NCBI GenBank assembly: GCA_963082975.1
Contig: OY720350.1
Span: forward strand, 37,926,660-37,990,659
Length of the DNA: 64,000 bases
Direction: 5' to 3'
Origin: Labia minor
Lineage: Eukaryota; Arthropoda; Insecta; Dermaptera; Spongiphoridae
The translations under genes and the position numbers were made by a program. A model generated the notes under the pieces. That model was given only the letters and a program-made list of their open reading frames with translations. It did not search any database and had not been told where the DNA came from. Shown here in pieces: positions 13,401 through 25,348 of this stretch. Every line of letters starts with the position of its first letter. The stretch's first letter is position 1.

Positions 13401-16400
13401 AAACACTTTTGAATCAATGGGGGTGGGGGAATTAATTGGATTGATTTTTTTTTGTCAAATTGAAATAACTAAATATTATTTGACATTAAGTATATATTAA
13501 ATTATTTAATTTAAAAATATTTAAGAGAAAATAAATTATTAAGTACTTTTATATTTTAAACTTGAAAGGAGAAAGTTAAATTCTATTAATTATACAAATA
13601 TTAGATAATTAATTAATTCGTGCGTTAGTTTATATAAATGGAGGAGTCCCGGGGGGCAGAAGACCGTAGACGGAGTTTGCATGTTGTTTAATTAAATTTT
13701 ATTTGTTGTGTGTTGTTTACCGTCATTTAATAAATAAATACTATAAATTCAAATTAACTTTAAAAAAATTTGTTTATTAAATAGATATTTTATTCAAATT
13801 ATAAAAAAATGTCTATTACATAATTTGTTTTAAATTATTTATTTATTTTTTTTTTTTTAATAAAAATAAAAAACAAAATTATAATAATTATATACATTTA
13901 ATCCTCCTTGATGGATCTGGTATATCAATATCAGAAAATGGTTCTGTTAAATACACCTGGAAAATATACAATACGAAGGTGTAAAGTGCTATAATATAAA
14001 TGTAAAATAATAATACTAATATATCAAAAATAGATAATATGAAAACAAACCAATAGTACCTATATTATTAAAAATTGTAATTTGGCATTTATGTTGGATT
14101 AAAGTTTATTTCATTTTTATTTATTAAAACTTTTGTAGTTTTTTTCATAATTATTAAAGGGATTTTTATTAAAATGCCACATTTTGGTATAATTTATTTA
14201 ATTCAATAAATTTAATTCAATAAATAAATTATACGAATATGTGGCATTTTAATAAAAATCCCTTTAATAATTTATTTCATTTGTTTCTCAATTATATAGA
14301 AATGAAAAGAAAAATATAAATAAGATATATATGTATATATATATATATATACATATATTATGAGAAGTTATTTAGGGGTTATTTTCAAGTTTTATTGTGA
14401 AATTTGAATCACGACGTTTGGCACCTATTTTAGTGCTATTTTTAAGATTGGAATTTTAAACCAATGTTAGGATTTTGGGCTCGATAGTTGGATAATCTTT
14501 GACTTACAGCGTTCTGAAGATTCTGAACTAATCTGACAGATTACTCACACACTCAACCCAAAATCCCAAAAATTATTTCCTAAAAACAAATATTCTCTTG
14601 AAAATGGCGACAAATTAAGCGCCGAAACGTCGAGATTCAAATCTCATAATAAAACGTGAAAATAACCCTGAAATAATTTCTCATAATAATATAAAGTTTC
14701 ACGGAAATCTAAACGAACATATATATATATATATTGTATTTTTAGAAGCATCGCCTTAAATAAATTAATTTTAAGGCAAAAGAGCATTATATTTTGTTTA
14801 ATGCATATTGATTTACCATAATACAAGTTCGATCGACCTCTTTTATACAATACCTTAAAAGTTCTTCAATTTTATCTTAATGGAATAAATTAAGTAAAAA
14901 TACATACATACATACATAAAAATAAAAATATACATTTCATCGAATTAATAATATTGCGAATAAAGAAAGAGGAGTTGTTTTTTTTATGAAATTTAAATAT
15001 AAATTAAAAAAAAAAACAATTATATTGATTTAGGTATGTATTATATCATTGATAACAATGAATTATTTAAAAGTTTTAATACCTATCTCTTTTATATTTT
15101 AATAAATATAAATATTTTTAAAAAAATATCTTTAAAGTTATCTTTATTTAATGTTAATTATATGTTTTTACAGTGTTTTATTTAACTTGTTCAAATTTAA
15201 AACATCAAATATTTGCACGAAATATTAAGTAATAGTAATTATTTATTTGACCAATTCAAATTTAAATAAAACATATATGTAAATTCTACCTAGAGATTAT
15301 ATTTTAAATTGAGTTATTTAATATTTTTGATTTAGAGAAATAATTTTTTATTGTAAATAAGTTCATATAAATTATTTTATAATATTAGAATAGTATAATT
15401 GTTCATTTAATTAAAGGTTCGCATTTATAACAGAATTAAACTGTGTATAATTAATAAATAATATAATCAATTAATATTATTATAATTATTTTATCAACTT
15501 CATTGAATCCAAAATATTAAATAACTAAAATTAAAATAGAATCACACTAGATACATTTATATATATTACAAAGACTCATATATATTTATATATATATTAA
15601 TTCATAATAATAAAATAATTTGTAAAAATATTTTGTTTCATGAATAGAATTTATATTTAGTTATAGTTGAGTATAAAATAATGGTTATAATTATTCAAGA
15701 TGGAATCTATAAATATTTATTAAAAAATGAGCTTATGAACATTATATATATATATATATGTATTTTTTATTTCACCGGTTAGTTTAAATAAAAAATTTTC
15801 GACAGTGAATATAAAATGAATAGTTTGTAAACTACCACTTCAAGTTTCTGGATATACACCAAAAGTTAATGAATTCATTTTATTAAGTAAATATACCAAA
15901 TTTCATCAAAATCCGTTGAGCCGTTCAGGCTGTACACATCTATACGGACGGACAGACGGACAGACATCATGCTAAAAAATTTTTTTTCTGTTAACAAAAT
16001 GCATGATTCGTGTAGATAAGGAAAATTCTCCACATGTGAAATTTGGTGTGAAAACAATACCTTGCCTTCCTATCGTGGTTAAAAAAGTATCTTTAATTTT
16101 TTTTAAATCAACCATGAATATTATAATGATTTCCTACTATTTTCCTGCTTGATTTACTTTCGAACTTGTAGTGTAATGTATTTAAACTAAGATCAAGTAA
16201 GCTGGCATTTGAACGAGAAATACTAAAGACATATAAACATTACTGCTATTAAGACTAAGATAATTAAATTTTAATTTTGAAAATGTATTTTATGTTTATA
16301 TTTATTGGCAAATTTCAGTTTTATGTAATCAAAAGTATTGCAAATATTAGATCTACTCACTATTACTTTTAAATATAAATAAATAATAAATATAGAAAAG

Positions 16401-19390
16401 CCTAACTTTTTTAGCGTTGAACAATTCTTTGAAAAAACTTAATTAAATTACATGTATATATTTATAAAAGAGTTTAAAATATTGTATTTGGAGCAGTTGA
16501 TTATAAAGGGATTAAAAGTGACAATATGTTTGCCTAAAAATATGTTTAGTTTTTGAATTTGTAACCTAATATTTATGCTTTTCAAACATTAAATTTAATG
16601 TTTATGTAAAACATTAATATTTTGATAAAGAAGAGGGTAAACTTCACCTTTGAAAATAAAGTCCTAATGGTTATACAAACATTACCTATATATATGTTTG
16701 CTTAATACTTAATCTTTAGGCGGAATATGAATTTATCCAAAAAGTATATGCCAATAGAAAAGATGCAATAAAGAAATATATAAAATTTTACTATATATAT
16801 ATATAATCAAATATTATAGATTAAATATTTCTAAACTATAGTTTAATTATTTTTTTTAATGAACACCTTTTCCAAGTTTATTTAAATTAATTATTAAAAT
16901 CAAAAAATAATGTTATATTTTAAATAATGTGTTTCTCTCTTCTAAGTAAATTTAGAAAATTTAATAAAATTAGGACAAATTAATAAAATTAATTTAATTG
17001 CAATAAACTTAACTAAATTTACTCATTAATTATTTTGATAAAAAAGTTCTGATTTAGTTTTATTAACAAATACTACTTTAATTATAGTTGATAATATTTT
17101 TTAGTATCTGTTAATGAAATTCACTAGAATCCAAAATTAGCCCGAGTTACGATTTTAATTCGAATGATGCACAAAATTCAAATATTATACTGATGAAAAT
17201 CAAATGGATTTTATTTTAGAGTTTATTATTTATATAAATGAAATAAAAATTTCTCACCACAACAATGGCGACAATAGCTCCAAGTATAGCACCAGCTAGG
17301 ACATCACTCCAGTGATGTTTATAATCTGACACCCGAGATAATGCAGTACCCCAAGCCATCATCATACACAGAAATTGAATTAAATGTTTTAATAGTTTTG
17401 AGCCTCGCCAAGTCATTCGTGATTGGATATACATCTGAAAATAAATAAAATAAAATTTATAAATAAATATTTTTGATATTTTAAGAATAAACTATGATGA
17501 CTGAAGATAGGAATAAGATTTAAATAATTAATTCTTATATTATTAATTGATTGTTGATAAAAGAATTTACTTTATTTGAAAAATTGAAAATTAATTAATC
17601 TAAATTCCAATTTAGAATAAAAAATTGAATTTATTTCTTAATATATATATATCTATTATTGCTATATAATAAAATAAATAAATTAAAAGGTTTTTTAATA
17701 GAGGCCAAACCAATTGATCATTTGTAGTTTGATATCAAATGTATACATAAATCTAATCAATTACAGGAAAACAACAAATATTTCCTTTAAACAGCCAAAA
17801 GGAACAAATAAGGAAAATGCATTTAATCTATTCTTATTAATATTAAAACTAAAATTGATAAAAAAAAATGTATATGTTTCCATATACTATAGAAAGTATT
17901 ACAAGTATAATCATAAATTAACCAAATTTTGGGAATTTTGATAGTTGAGTTAAAAAGAAAATAAATAATCCTGGGGATTTTTTTTATAAAGATTTCATAC
18001 CAAATTCCAATATTTTATCCAAATTAAATCTTTTTATTGCAAATTTAAATATAAGTCATATAAATAAATCAATAGATAAGGTAACTCTGATATAATTCCT
18101 TTAAATATTTTTATATATATTTATCTTCTCTATAATTTTGATACAGATGAATAAGATAAGAAACAAGGTTTCAGGTGATCATAGATTAATATTATTTAAT
18201 TCAGAATTAAGAGTTTATACTTACAACAAGATATAACATTGTGCATGTGGAGAAAGAAGAATGGCCAGATGGGAATGACAGTCTAAAATAAATATAATAA
18301 CAGGGAAAAGATGAAATTATCTGAAAGTGGAAAAAAGAAAAGTATATTCTCTAAAAAAAAATAAAGAATTTTAAATTTTTTTATTTTCATGAATAAAACT
18401 AAAATGTAATCAATATTACATTAAAAAATTTGTTCGAAAAAAAAATTATCTAAATTTTATTTTATATTAAATGATGAGAGAATATATATATATAATAAAT
18501 AAGTATTTAGTTTATGGATTAATTAATAAAAATTAAGTTTAAAAAAATATGGATTAATTAATTGGTGTATAATGTAATATTTAATAATTTAATTAATTAA
18601 TATTTGAAATTATTATAATGTTTTCTATTTAAGCAGTTCACAATGTCTCCTAAATTAATAGCATGCTTATAATAAACTAAAATTGTTTTTTATTCTCTTA
18701 GTATCTTTAGTAACTATTGCATTCAGGGATGAAGCAAATAATGTAATATCATCAAATATTTTATTTTAAGTTAATAAAAAAAATTAATTATTATTTATAA
18801 TTTATTGAGATATTGTTGAGCGTAATTCAGTGGGAAATACAATACTTCAATATGAAGGTTCAAACCTCGCCAATTTTACAAAACTTTAAAAATATAATAT
18901 TTAAAGTGATGTGATAAAAACAAATAAATATGTAATCTGGGTTAGATCCCTAGAGCAAAAAAAAAAAAAAATAATTTATTGGAAATTTTGTTCAGCTAAA
19001 TTTTAAACTATAATAAAATTTTATATTTTGAATTTTTTTTCTTTTCTAATAAATATGGTTTATAATAATTTACTTTCAAATGTAGAATGTTTCTTACCTC
19101 ATTTCTTTTAGTTTATGTTTATCACTGCTATTACACGCAAAATTTACAATATATTTATGTGTCCCGTCACATATCACATCAGGATTGCATACGGACCAAA
19201 AATGAGGTCTCAGTCGTCCAATAGAATATTTGCCAATATCTGTAGTGAGTTGTGAACAGGCAACGGCAAAACCAAATACGCCAATCACTTTGTAGCTGTT
19301 CCAAAGCCAGGGATGAATGGGCCGCCCAAAAAAAGATCGGGCCGCACCCCCTCGTGATCTCCGCAAATGAATCAACTCCGTTACCATCAT
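10485..19390 (-). CDS. Lipid phosphate phosphatase (PAP2/LPP, wunen-like), C-terminal exons
   Basis: LPPs are six-span membrane enzymes that remove phosphate from phosphatidate, lysophosphatidate and sphingosine-1-phosphate at the outer leaflet. Coding exons found: 19098-19390, 18225-18282, 17258-17434 and 10485-10619, 221 residues in all, with phases 2, 0 and 0. The three catalytic motifs are intact: C1 KYSIGRLRPH, C2 PSGH and C3 SRVSDYKHHWSD (nucleophile His before HWSD). The loop between C1 and C2 has conserved Cys and an N-glycosylation site (CNSSDK). The tail begins AVHVSDLF and ends AERVV. Donors are GTAAGA, GTAAGT and GTGAGA, with pyrimidine/AG acceptors. Family members have about 270-320 residues, so 60-90 N-terminal residues (first membrane spans) lie in exons further right that were not found. 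The Met codons opening two exons are internal residues, not starts. Family assignment is firm; the orthologue is not. Confidence 0.93.
10985..11230 (-). other. GC-richer island, open on minus strand, unknown
   Basis: This stands out from the AT-rich intron. One minus-strand frame reads VTMVFGREVHSLHDLLSSEQ and ends LPKPLQK. No domain is recognised and no good splice acceptor was chosen. It may be an old exon, a regulatory conserved block or a TE remnant. Confidence 0.25.
11647..12176 (+). mobile_element. Internally deleted mariner element
   Basis: 530 bp bounded by TACGAGGGCAGGTCAATAA and, from the right, TACGAGGGTATGTCAATAA, both starting with TA. The plus strand keeps a start region (MEKSEF) fused to the transposase C-terminal half: LEYELLPHPPYSP, then YFLYPNL and LWTKCIKLTGDYFEK. 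Stops and a frameshift make it inactive. It has the same ends and parent family as 1726-2222 and 47647-48105. Confidence 0.85.
13888..13956 (-). CDS. Candidate alternative last exon of the LPP gene
   Basis: On the minus strand a CCAG acceptor is followed by VYLTEPFSDIDIPDPSRR, then IKCI and a TAA: 22 residues. The frame is phase 0, so it can join directly to the 17258-17434 exon, just as 10485-10619 does. Its first residues (VYLTEPF) resemble the start of the other terminal exon (VHVSDLF), which closes the last membrane span. AATAAA lies about 45 bases past the stop. It would replace a 44-residue polar tail with a 22-residue one. It could instead be a chance frame; no transcript evidence is available here. 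Confidence 0.5.
   Translation of the reverse strand: MYLTEPFSDIDIPDPSRRIKCI
14151..14270. repeat. 120-bp near-perfect palindrome
   Basis: Arms 14151-14200 and 14221-14270 are reverse complements over 50 bases with about two mismatches, separated by 20 bases. Both arms contain AAAGGGATTTTTATT. It would fold into a long hairpin. It may be a foldback MITE or a hairpin RNA source; no coding content. Confidence 0.9.
14356..14688. mobile_element. MITE with long terminal inverted repeats
   Basis: About 333 bp. The left end reads TATTATGAGAAGTTATTTAG and the right end, reversed, TATTATGAGAAATTATTTCA. The similarity continues for about 80 bases, through GGTTATTTTCA and GACGTTT. The interior is non-coding. 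A plus-strand segment near 14620 (CGAAACGTCGAGATT) resembles 29290-29300. Confidence 0.75.
15770..16085 (-). mobile_element. R-A variant copy
   Basis: The middle and right part match R-A: CAAATTTCATCAAAATCCGT, GAGCCGTTCAGGCTGTACAC, the GGAC/AGAC minisatellite and the final ACAATACC block. The left part diverges and matches 3545-3650 instead, so there are at least two R-A subfamilies. Confidence 0.75.
17435..19097 (-). other. Two AT-rich LPP introns around the small C2 exon
   Basis: The introns at 17435-18224 and 18283-19097 are AT-rich with poly-A runs. No further coding block or recognisable repeat was seen in them. Confidence 0.6.
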
Positions 19391-19604
19391 CTATAAAAAA
19401 CAAAAAAGACAGAACAAGGTTTTAGTAAAATGAAAAAAATGAAATTACAATAGAATTTAGATGTATTATATGTAAGTATTATTAATTATATAAATTTTAT
19501 TACATTTTAGAATTCAAATTAGTTTTTTACTATCTATAGATCTATACTAAAATATATTGATTATTTTATCAGAGGGTAATCATCATTTTAGTTAAATTAG
19601 GTGT

Positions 19605-19690
19605 TTACATGAGGGAACTCTAAAGTTCTTGGCCTCAGTAACCACATTTCTCTAAATATCCTGAACTACTTCCATCCAATTCCTATTTTG
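19605..19690 (-). mobile_element. RTE-like LINE 3' terminal scrap
   Basis: The segment AAAGTTCTTGGCCTCAG and the following bases match the 3' tails of the LINE copies at 4760 and 62650. It runs directly into an R-B element. Confidence 0.65.
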
Positions 19691-20222
19691 AAGGTTCCTG
19701 AATCATTTTCACTAAGGTTGAGAAAAATATCTGTGTGTGTGTATGTGTGTAAGTATGTAACCAAGATTACGCAAAACCGGTTTGAGCCAGAATCATAAAA
19801 TTTGGTATACGGGCATTATTCAAAATTCATAGTTTTCTATTAACTTTTGAGAAATGTAGCTCAACCGGAAGAGGGTCATTACTTACAACGTTTTGATTTT
19901 TTTTCATCTAAAGTGACCGTAAAAATAAAGATATATGTTTGATAATTTTTCACATGATTAATAATTGTATAAAACTGCTATATATAGAATTTCAGCTTGA
20001 TTGAATCGCTGAAAGTACCAGAATTAATTTTTTAACACTGCAAATCTCACGCGCCAACACGTGACGTGGTACCATCAACAAAGAGCCAAACATGCTCTGG
20101 TTTAATAAATATTATTTATTAATTTTAATTTGTAATTTAATTAATTTAATTTAAATTAATATATGTTATTTAATCCACTTCAAATTTGAGAGATAGTCGA
20201 TTGGAGACACTTCAGCTAATTT
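19690..20222 (+). mobile_element. R-B Helitron-like element, 5' truncated
   Basis: It starts inside the family at GAAGGTTCCTGAATC, then a GT-rich microsatellite and the GAAATGTAGCTCAACCGGAA block. It ends in GAGAGATAGTCG, a hairpin GGAGACACTTC and CAGCTAA followed by T. Non-coding. The CTAA|T end fits the Helitron rule. Confidence 0.75.
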
Positions 20223-21310
20223 TTTATAGTTAAACCATTGTATATAAAATAAACTGTGATATGGAAAATGTATAATGAAACAAAGAGTTCGTGACGATAA
20301 AATAATGATAATCATAAAATTAATTAATATTATACTATAATAAATATTCAAAAAAATTAGAAAAAATCGATGAAATTATAAAACCACTGTAAAATTTAAA
20401 AAAAGAAGTATCATTTCTTAATTAGAAATTTATGAATATTTAAAGAAATAAAATTTAAAAAATTAATAAAATATATCTCATTAAAAATAATAAGTTTTTT
20501 TTTCCCCTGAAATCCATAAAAATATTTCTAAAATATTATAAATTCATATTTAAAAGAAGCTTTGATTGTAATCACAAATCAAGCTTAAAATATTTGATGA
20601 ATTAAAATATAAAAAATTTTGACATTAAAATAATATACAGCTAATATACATACATATACATTCAATTTAACAAATTGATTGACGTAGTTGACGTTAATCC
20701 CTTTAAATATACAAATATAAATTAATAATAATTATTGAATAAAATTTTAATATGTTTAAAATGTTTGTGTAAATTGGAAAGTTCACTGCAAGAACCTTTA
20801 ATATTCCCCAAGAAACTAATTTATTTAGATGAATATATATTTCCCAGGCCAGAGAATAATCTTTACTTTCATATTAAAATATGAAAAACAAAATACTGAA
20901 AGCAAGCCCTCAAAATTTGACAGACGGTTAGGGAAATGTTAGCATATTAAATACATAGATTAATATTTATTTGACAATGCAGTGGACAGATGAGTGATTT
21001 AAAAGGTCTGCAAATTAATTCCTAAATCATTTTTATTTGGAAAATTTGTTTAACGCATTTATAATAATACTCAACCACTAACGGAAGATCAGTAGTACTT
21101 TAACTCAACTAAATGATGACACGTTAATTAATTAAAAGGTGAAAATAAAATTAATTATAAAACCATTGTAAATCTATCTAGTTTTTATAATATGTGTTAT
21201 ATATTTGTGACGGAAAAGGTAATAAAGAACAAAGAGAAAATGTAGTGGAAAATAAGAAATAATTTAATAAGACAATTATGGGATGTACTGAAAAGAAGCA
21301 ACTTAGATTA
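20223..21310. other. AT-rich DNA upstream of the known LPP exons
   Basis: No coding block resembling the missing LPP N-terminal exons was found here on the minus strand. No repeat boundary was identified. Confidence 0.4.
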
Positions 21311-21314
21311 ATTA

Positions 21315-21835
21315 CTAAGAGATAGTATTGCGATCACGAAAATTTTCGATGTTGAGATTTTGATGTTTTTATACGTTTTGAAGGTTCCTGAATCATTTTC
21401 ACTAAGGTTGAGAAAAATGTCTGTGTGTGTGTGTGTGTGTGTATGTAACCTAGATTACGCAAAAACGGTTTGAGCTAGTATGATGAAATTTGGTACATGA
21501 GGATTATTCAAAATTCGTAGTTTTCTATCAACTTTTGATAAATGTAGCTCAACCGGAAGAGGGTCATTATTTACGTTTTGATTTTTTTCCTCTAAAGTGA
21601 CCGTAAAAATAAAGATATATGTTTGATAATTTTTCACATGATTAATAATTGTATAAAATTGCTATATATAGAATTTCAGCTTGATTGATTCGCTGAAATT
21701 ACCAGAATTAATTTTTTAATATTTATTATTTATAATTTATAATTAATTAAATTTAATTTAAATATAATATATTATTTTATTTAACCCTATTCAAATTGCG
21801 AGATAGTCGAGTGGAGACACTCCAGCTAATTTAAA
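21315..21835 (+). mobile_element. R-B Helitron-like element, near complete
   Basis: It begins AGAGATAGTATTGCGATCAC, has a GT run at about 21422-21442, and ends GATAGTCGAGTGGAGACAC then TCCAGCTAA and T. The terminal hairpin TGGAG-ACA-CTCCA is perfect. Confidence 0.8.
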
Positions 21836-22072
21836 ATAAAAATTAAACTATTCTATACAATAGCAACATCTTCCATACTATATACATGTGAAAAATGGGC
21901 CAATAATATAGAAAAAAAATATAGAAGTAAATTCATGAAGTGGTCATTAGGTGTTCCAGGAAATACACCAACAAACTATGAAGAATAGAAAATGGTCAAT
22001 GTACATGGAGTAACAAATTCATAATGAAGAAGCTGAAGTTACTTTTCAATATACATATGATTTGTTTTATGG

Positions 22073-22638
22073 CAGGGGTGTCTAAACCGCGGCCCAAACC
22101 CCTTTGAGATGCGGCCCAAACGCAAATTATGAAAATATTTAAATTTAATTAATATTTAATTCAATATGGTTCTAAAAAAATCTGGACTATCTCGCAAATT
22201 TGAATTGGATTAAATAACATGTATTAATTTAAATTAAATTAAATTAATTAAATTACAAATTAAAATTAATAAATAATATTTATTAAACCAGCGCATGTTT
22301 GGCTCTTTGATGATAGCACCACGTCACGTATTGGCGCGTGAGATTTGGAGTGTTAAAAAATTAATTCTGGTACTTTCAGCGATTCAATCAAGCTGAAATT
22401 CTATATATAGCAGTTTAATACAATTATTAATCATGTGAAAAATTATCAAACATATATTTTTATTTTTACGGTCACTTTAGAAGAAAAAAAATCAAAACCT
22501 TGTAGGTAATGATCCTCTTCCGGTTGAGCTACATTTCTCAAAAGTTGATAGAAAACTATGAATTTTGAATAATGCCCATGTACCAAATTTCATGATTCTA
22601 GCTCAAACCATTTTTGCGTAATCGTGTCTACATACATA

Positions 22639-22710
<72 letters not shown>

Positions 22711-22916
22711 CATTTTTCTCAACCTTAGGGAAAATGATTCAGGAACCTTCAAAACGTATAAAAACATCAAAATCTCAACATCGAAAATTTTCGTGATACT
22801 ACTTATGGCGAGATAGTAAAAAAGGTAAAATGATATTTATGTGCGGTCCAGCATATTTTTATTATTTTTTTTTTTTGCAATTTGGCCCTAGAATGGTCAT
22901 AGTTTAGACACCCCTG
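22073..22916. mobile_element. hAT-type element inserted in the LINE
   Basis: Ends are CAGGGGTGTCTAAACCGCGG and, from the right, CAGGGGTGTCTAAACTATGA. The flanking 8-mers TTTTATGG and TTTTAGGG match at seven of eight positions. Only about 200 bp belong to this element; the rest is an R-B insertion. Confidence 0.8.
22182..22818 (-). mobile_element. R-B element nested in the hAT element
   Basis: It runs from ACTATCTCGC at 22186 to GCGAGATAGT at 22808-22817. It contains a long CA run then GA run (about 22630-22710) on the plus strand. The 14-bp terminal hairpin segment present in other copies is missing after CTGG. The long Thr/His-Arg/Glu frame over the simple repeat is not a gene. Confidence 0.8.
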
Positions 22917-23338
22917 TTTTAGGGGGATTCAAAAGATATTGGAAAATCGACAAACTATCAGATAAACAAAAGACATAGAAGACATATCCTTAAAAGGTGG
23001 AAGACCTAATCCATTAAATTCACTATGGTCAAGAATATAAAAACACAATTGAAAACAGAAGTGATGAACATATCAAAAGTAATATGGGTCAATGAAATAT
23101 ATGTCATGTGGATACAGAAAGATTTGACTAACCCTCATTGCAGACATTTAAAAAACACAGTGTATGTAGAAAACTATCTGGTAATTATCAAACATAAAGA
23201 ATAGATAAATATGGGTTCGATAAAGTAGGACTATAAATAGAAAAGGAAAATACCATATCTAAATAGTGTGAGACAGACTATAGAACATTTGATCATTTAC
23301 TGACTTGTAAAAAATAGACATGCTCGAATGTAAAAAAT

Positions 23339-23967
23339 CGGGAGTGTCCTCCCCTAGACTTTCCCGCATACAAGTTATTTTTAACCATTAATTTGAGAAC
23401 GATAAAACATAAATAATTAACATCAATAAAAATAAACAAATTAATTAATTTAAATTATAAAGTAAAATGGTTTAACCCTATTATATATATATTTATAATT
23501 TACACCTAACGCTACTTGTATAGGTAAAATGTCACTTCCGGTAGTCAGATCATGACGAAATTTGGTATCTGAATTTTTTTCATATTTTTAAATCTATATA
23601 CAAAATAGGAAGCAAATATCTCGTAGCAAACTGGTACTTTACTTGAAAGGTAAACGCAACCAGTGTAGGTAAAGTACCACTTCCAGTTAACCGATTTTGA
23701 AGAAATTTTGATAGAAATCTACAAACCGTGAATAATATCGGTGTACCAAATTTCGAAGTCCTAGCTTGATTAGTTTCTGAGTAAATTCGCTCACTGACAA
23801 ACATTACATATATCCATACATCCATACATACACACACACACAAACATAATTCGAAAAATGGTATTTTCCGACTCAGGGAGGTCTAAAACGTCAAGATCTA
23901 TCGAAATCTCGAAGTCGAAATTTTTGACGATTCCAATAGTTCCCTTATACGAAGTATGCGGGAAAGT
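23339..23967 (-). mobile_element. R-C Helitron-like element
   Basis: Its ends are GGAGTGTCCTCCCCTAG then ACTTTCCCGCATAC on the left and GTATGCGGGAAAGT on the right: a perfect 14-bp inverted repeat. Inside are repeated CACTTCCGGT / CACTTCCAGT blocks, CCAAATTTCG and a CATA/CA microsatellite at 23810-23840. It is non-coding and is the only R-C copy in the window. Confidence 0.75.
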
Positions 23968-24748
23968 AAAAATGGAGACAAGACCAAGGAACGAACGATA
24001 TGGGAGATGGTAAATTAGATAGATAAATTAGATAGTTAGATCAATTTAAAAGATTAAATTTTGGAAATGAGAAAATGTTTCTTAAATGGCAAATTATAAG
24101 TTTTTTTTTCTAAAGGGAGATGAAGGTAAGTTTCAAGATGCATTTGTATAGGTCATCTTGAGGTCGTCATCTAATGAATGTAATAAATTTAATTAATGTT
24201 TATTAAATGACAAATTAGAAGGGTTTAATTACTATGGATAAAAAAATTTTCCATCACTCTTAATTTTATTGAATTGTTAATTTTTTTTAACACCCTATAT
24301 AATTCAAAAGATATATATATATATATATATATAATAGTTGGATAAACTTTACTTGTCTTAAATTTCCATTTCTAAATGTTTATTCTCTCTAATTTTCATA
24401 ATAGTATTTTATATAATCTACAATGCACACCAAATACTCGAAAACAAAACAGGAATAACAAATATTTGTTTTAATTCATATACAAATGACTTTTGTTTTG
24501 AATTTATCAACGAGTGTTGGTTTGTTAGTTTGCATTCAATATGAATTAAAAGTGATCATTTGAATGGTTTATCACTAACAAAAGAAAATGTAATGAATGA
24601 AATGAAACAAAAATCGTTGGCCGAGATGTAGAGATATTAAATTAAATTTAAGTTCAATTTAAAACATAGATTTAATGATTTTTATCATGATTTTATTTAA
24701 TATTAACCATTATACTTATATCAATATTTTATAAATTAAATATAAAAA

Positions 24749-25348
24749 TAAGCTGGAGTGTCTCCACTCGACTATCTCTCATATTTGAATTGGATTAAAT
24801 AACATATATTAATTTAAATTAAATTAATTAAATTACAAATTAAAATTAATAAATAATATTTATTAAACCAGAGCATGTTTGGCTCTTTGTTGATGGTACC
24901 ACGTTACGTGTTGGTGCGTGAGATTTGCAGTGTTAAAAAATTAATTCTGGTACTTTCAGAGATTCAATCAAGCTGAAATTATATATATAGCAGTTTTATA
25001 CAATTATTAATCATGTGAAAAATTATCAAACATACATCTTTATTTTTACGGTCACTTTAGAAGAAAAAAAATCAAAACGTTGTAGGTAATGACCCTCTTC
25101 CGGTTGAGCTACATTTCTCAAAAGTTGATAGAAAACTACGAATTTTGAATAATGCTCATGTACCAAATTTCATCATACTAGCTCAAACCGTTTTTGCGTA
25201 ATCTTGGTTACATACATACACACACACACACAGACATTTTTCTCAACCTTAGTGAAAATGATTCAGGAACCTTCAAAACGTATAAAAACATCAAAATCTC
25301 TACATCGAAAATTTTCGTGATCGCAATACTATCTCTGGCGAGATAGTA
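24749..25348 (-). mobile_element. R-B element, full length
   Basis: The left end has TAAG, then CTGGAGTGTCTCCACTCG, then ACTATCTC. The right end has the palindrome ACTATCTCTGGCGAGATAGT. It is the best example in the window of the whole R-B plan. Confidence 0.85.

Larger units (their letters stand above)
10620..17257 (-). other. Large 3' intron of the LPP gene
   Basis: A 6.6-kb AT-rich intron holding the candidate alternative exon, a mariner remnant, a perfect-arm hairpin, a MITE and an R-A variant, each listed separately. TA runs occur at 12245-12262, 12616-12635 and 14330-14350. A GC-richer patch at 13630-13680 has a 17-codon plus-strand frame (MEESRGAEDRRR...) that is too short to judge. 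Confidence 0.6.
21865..23335 (+). mobile_element. Non-LTR reverse transcriptase fragment, interrupted
   Basis: The plus strand at 21865-22000 reads ATSSILYTCEKWANN and FMKWSLGVPGNTPTNYEE, typical of the region after the RT domain in insect non-LTR elements. After the 22073-22916 insertion it continues and ends near 23300 with a degenerate QTIEHLI motif, as in the C-terminal zinc-knuckle region. Many stops are present. It differs from the RTE-like family elsewhere in the window. Confidence 0.65.

Noticed and set aside
17216-17434. Met at 17432-17434 as the start of a small PAP2 gene
   Set aside because: A TTTCAG acceptor directly precedes it and upstream exons continue the same protein in phase, so it is an internal residue.
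22614-22796. ORF with long Thr-His then Arg-Glu runs
   Set aside because: It translates a CA then GA microsatellite inside an R-B element.
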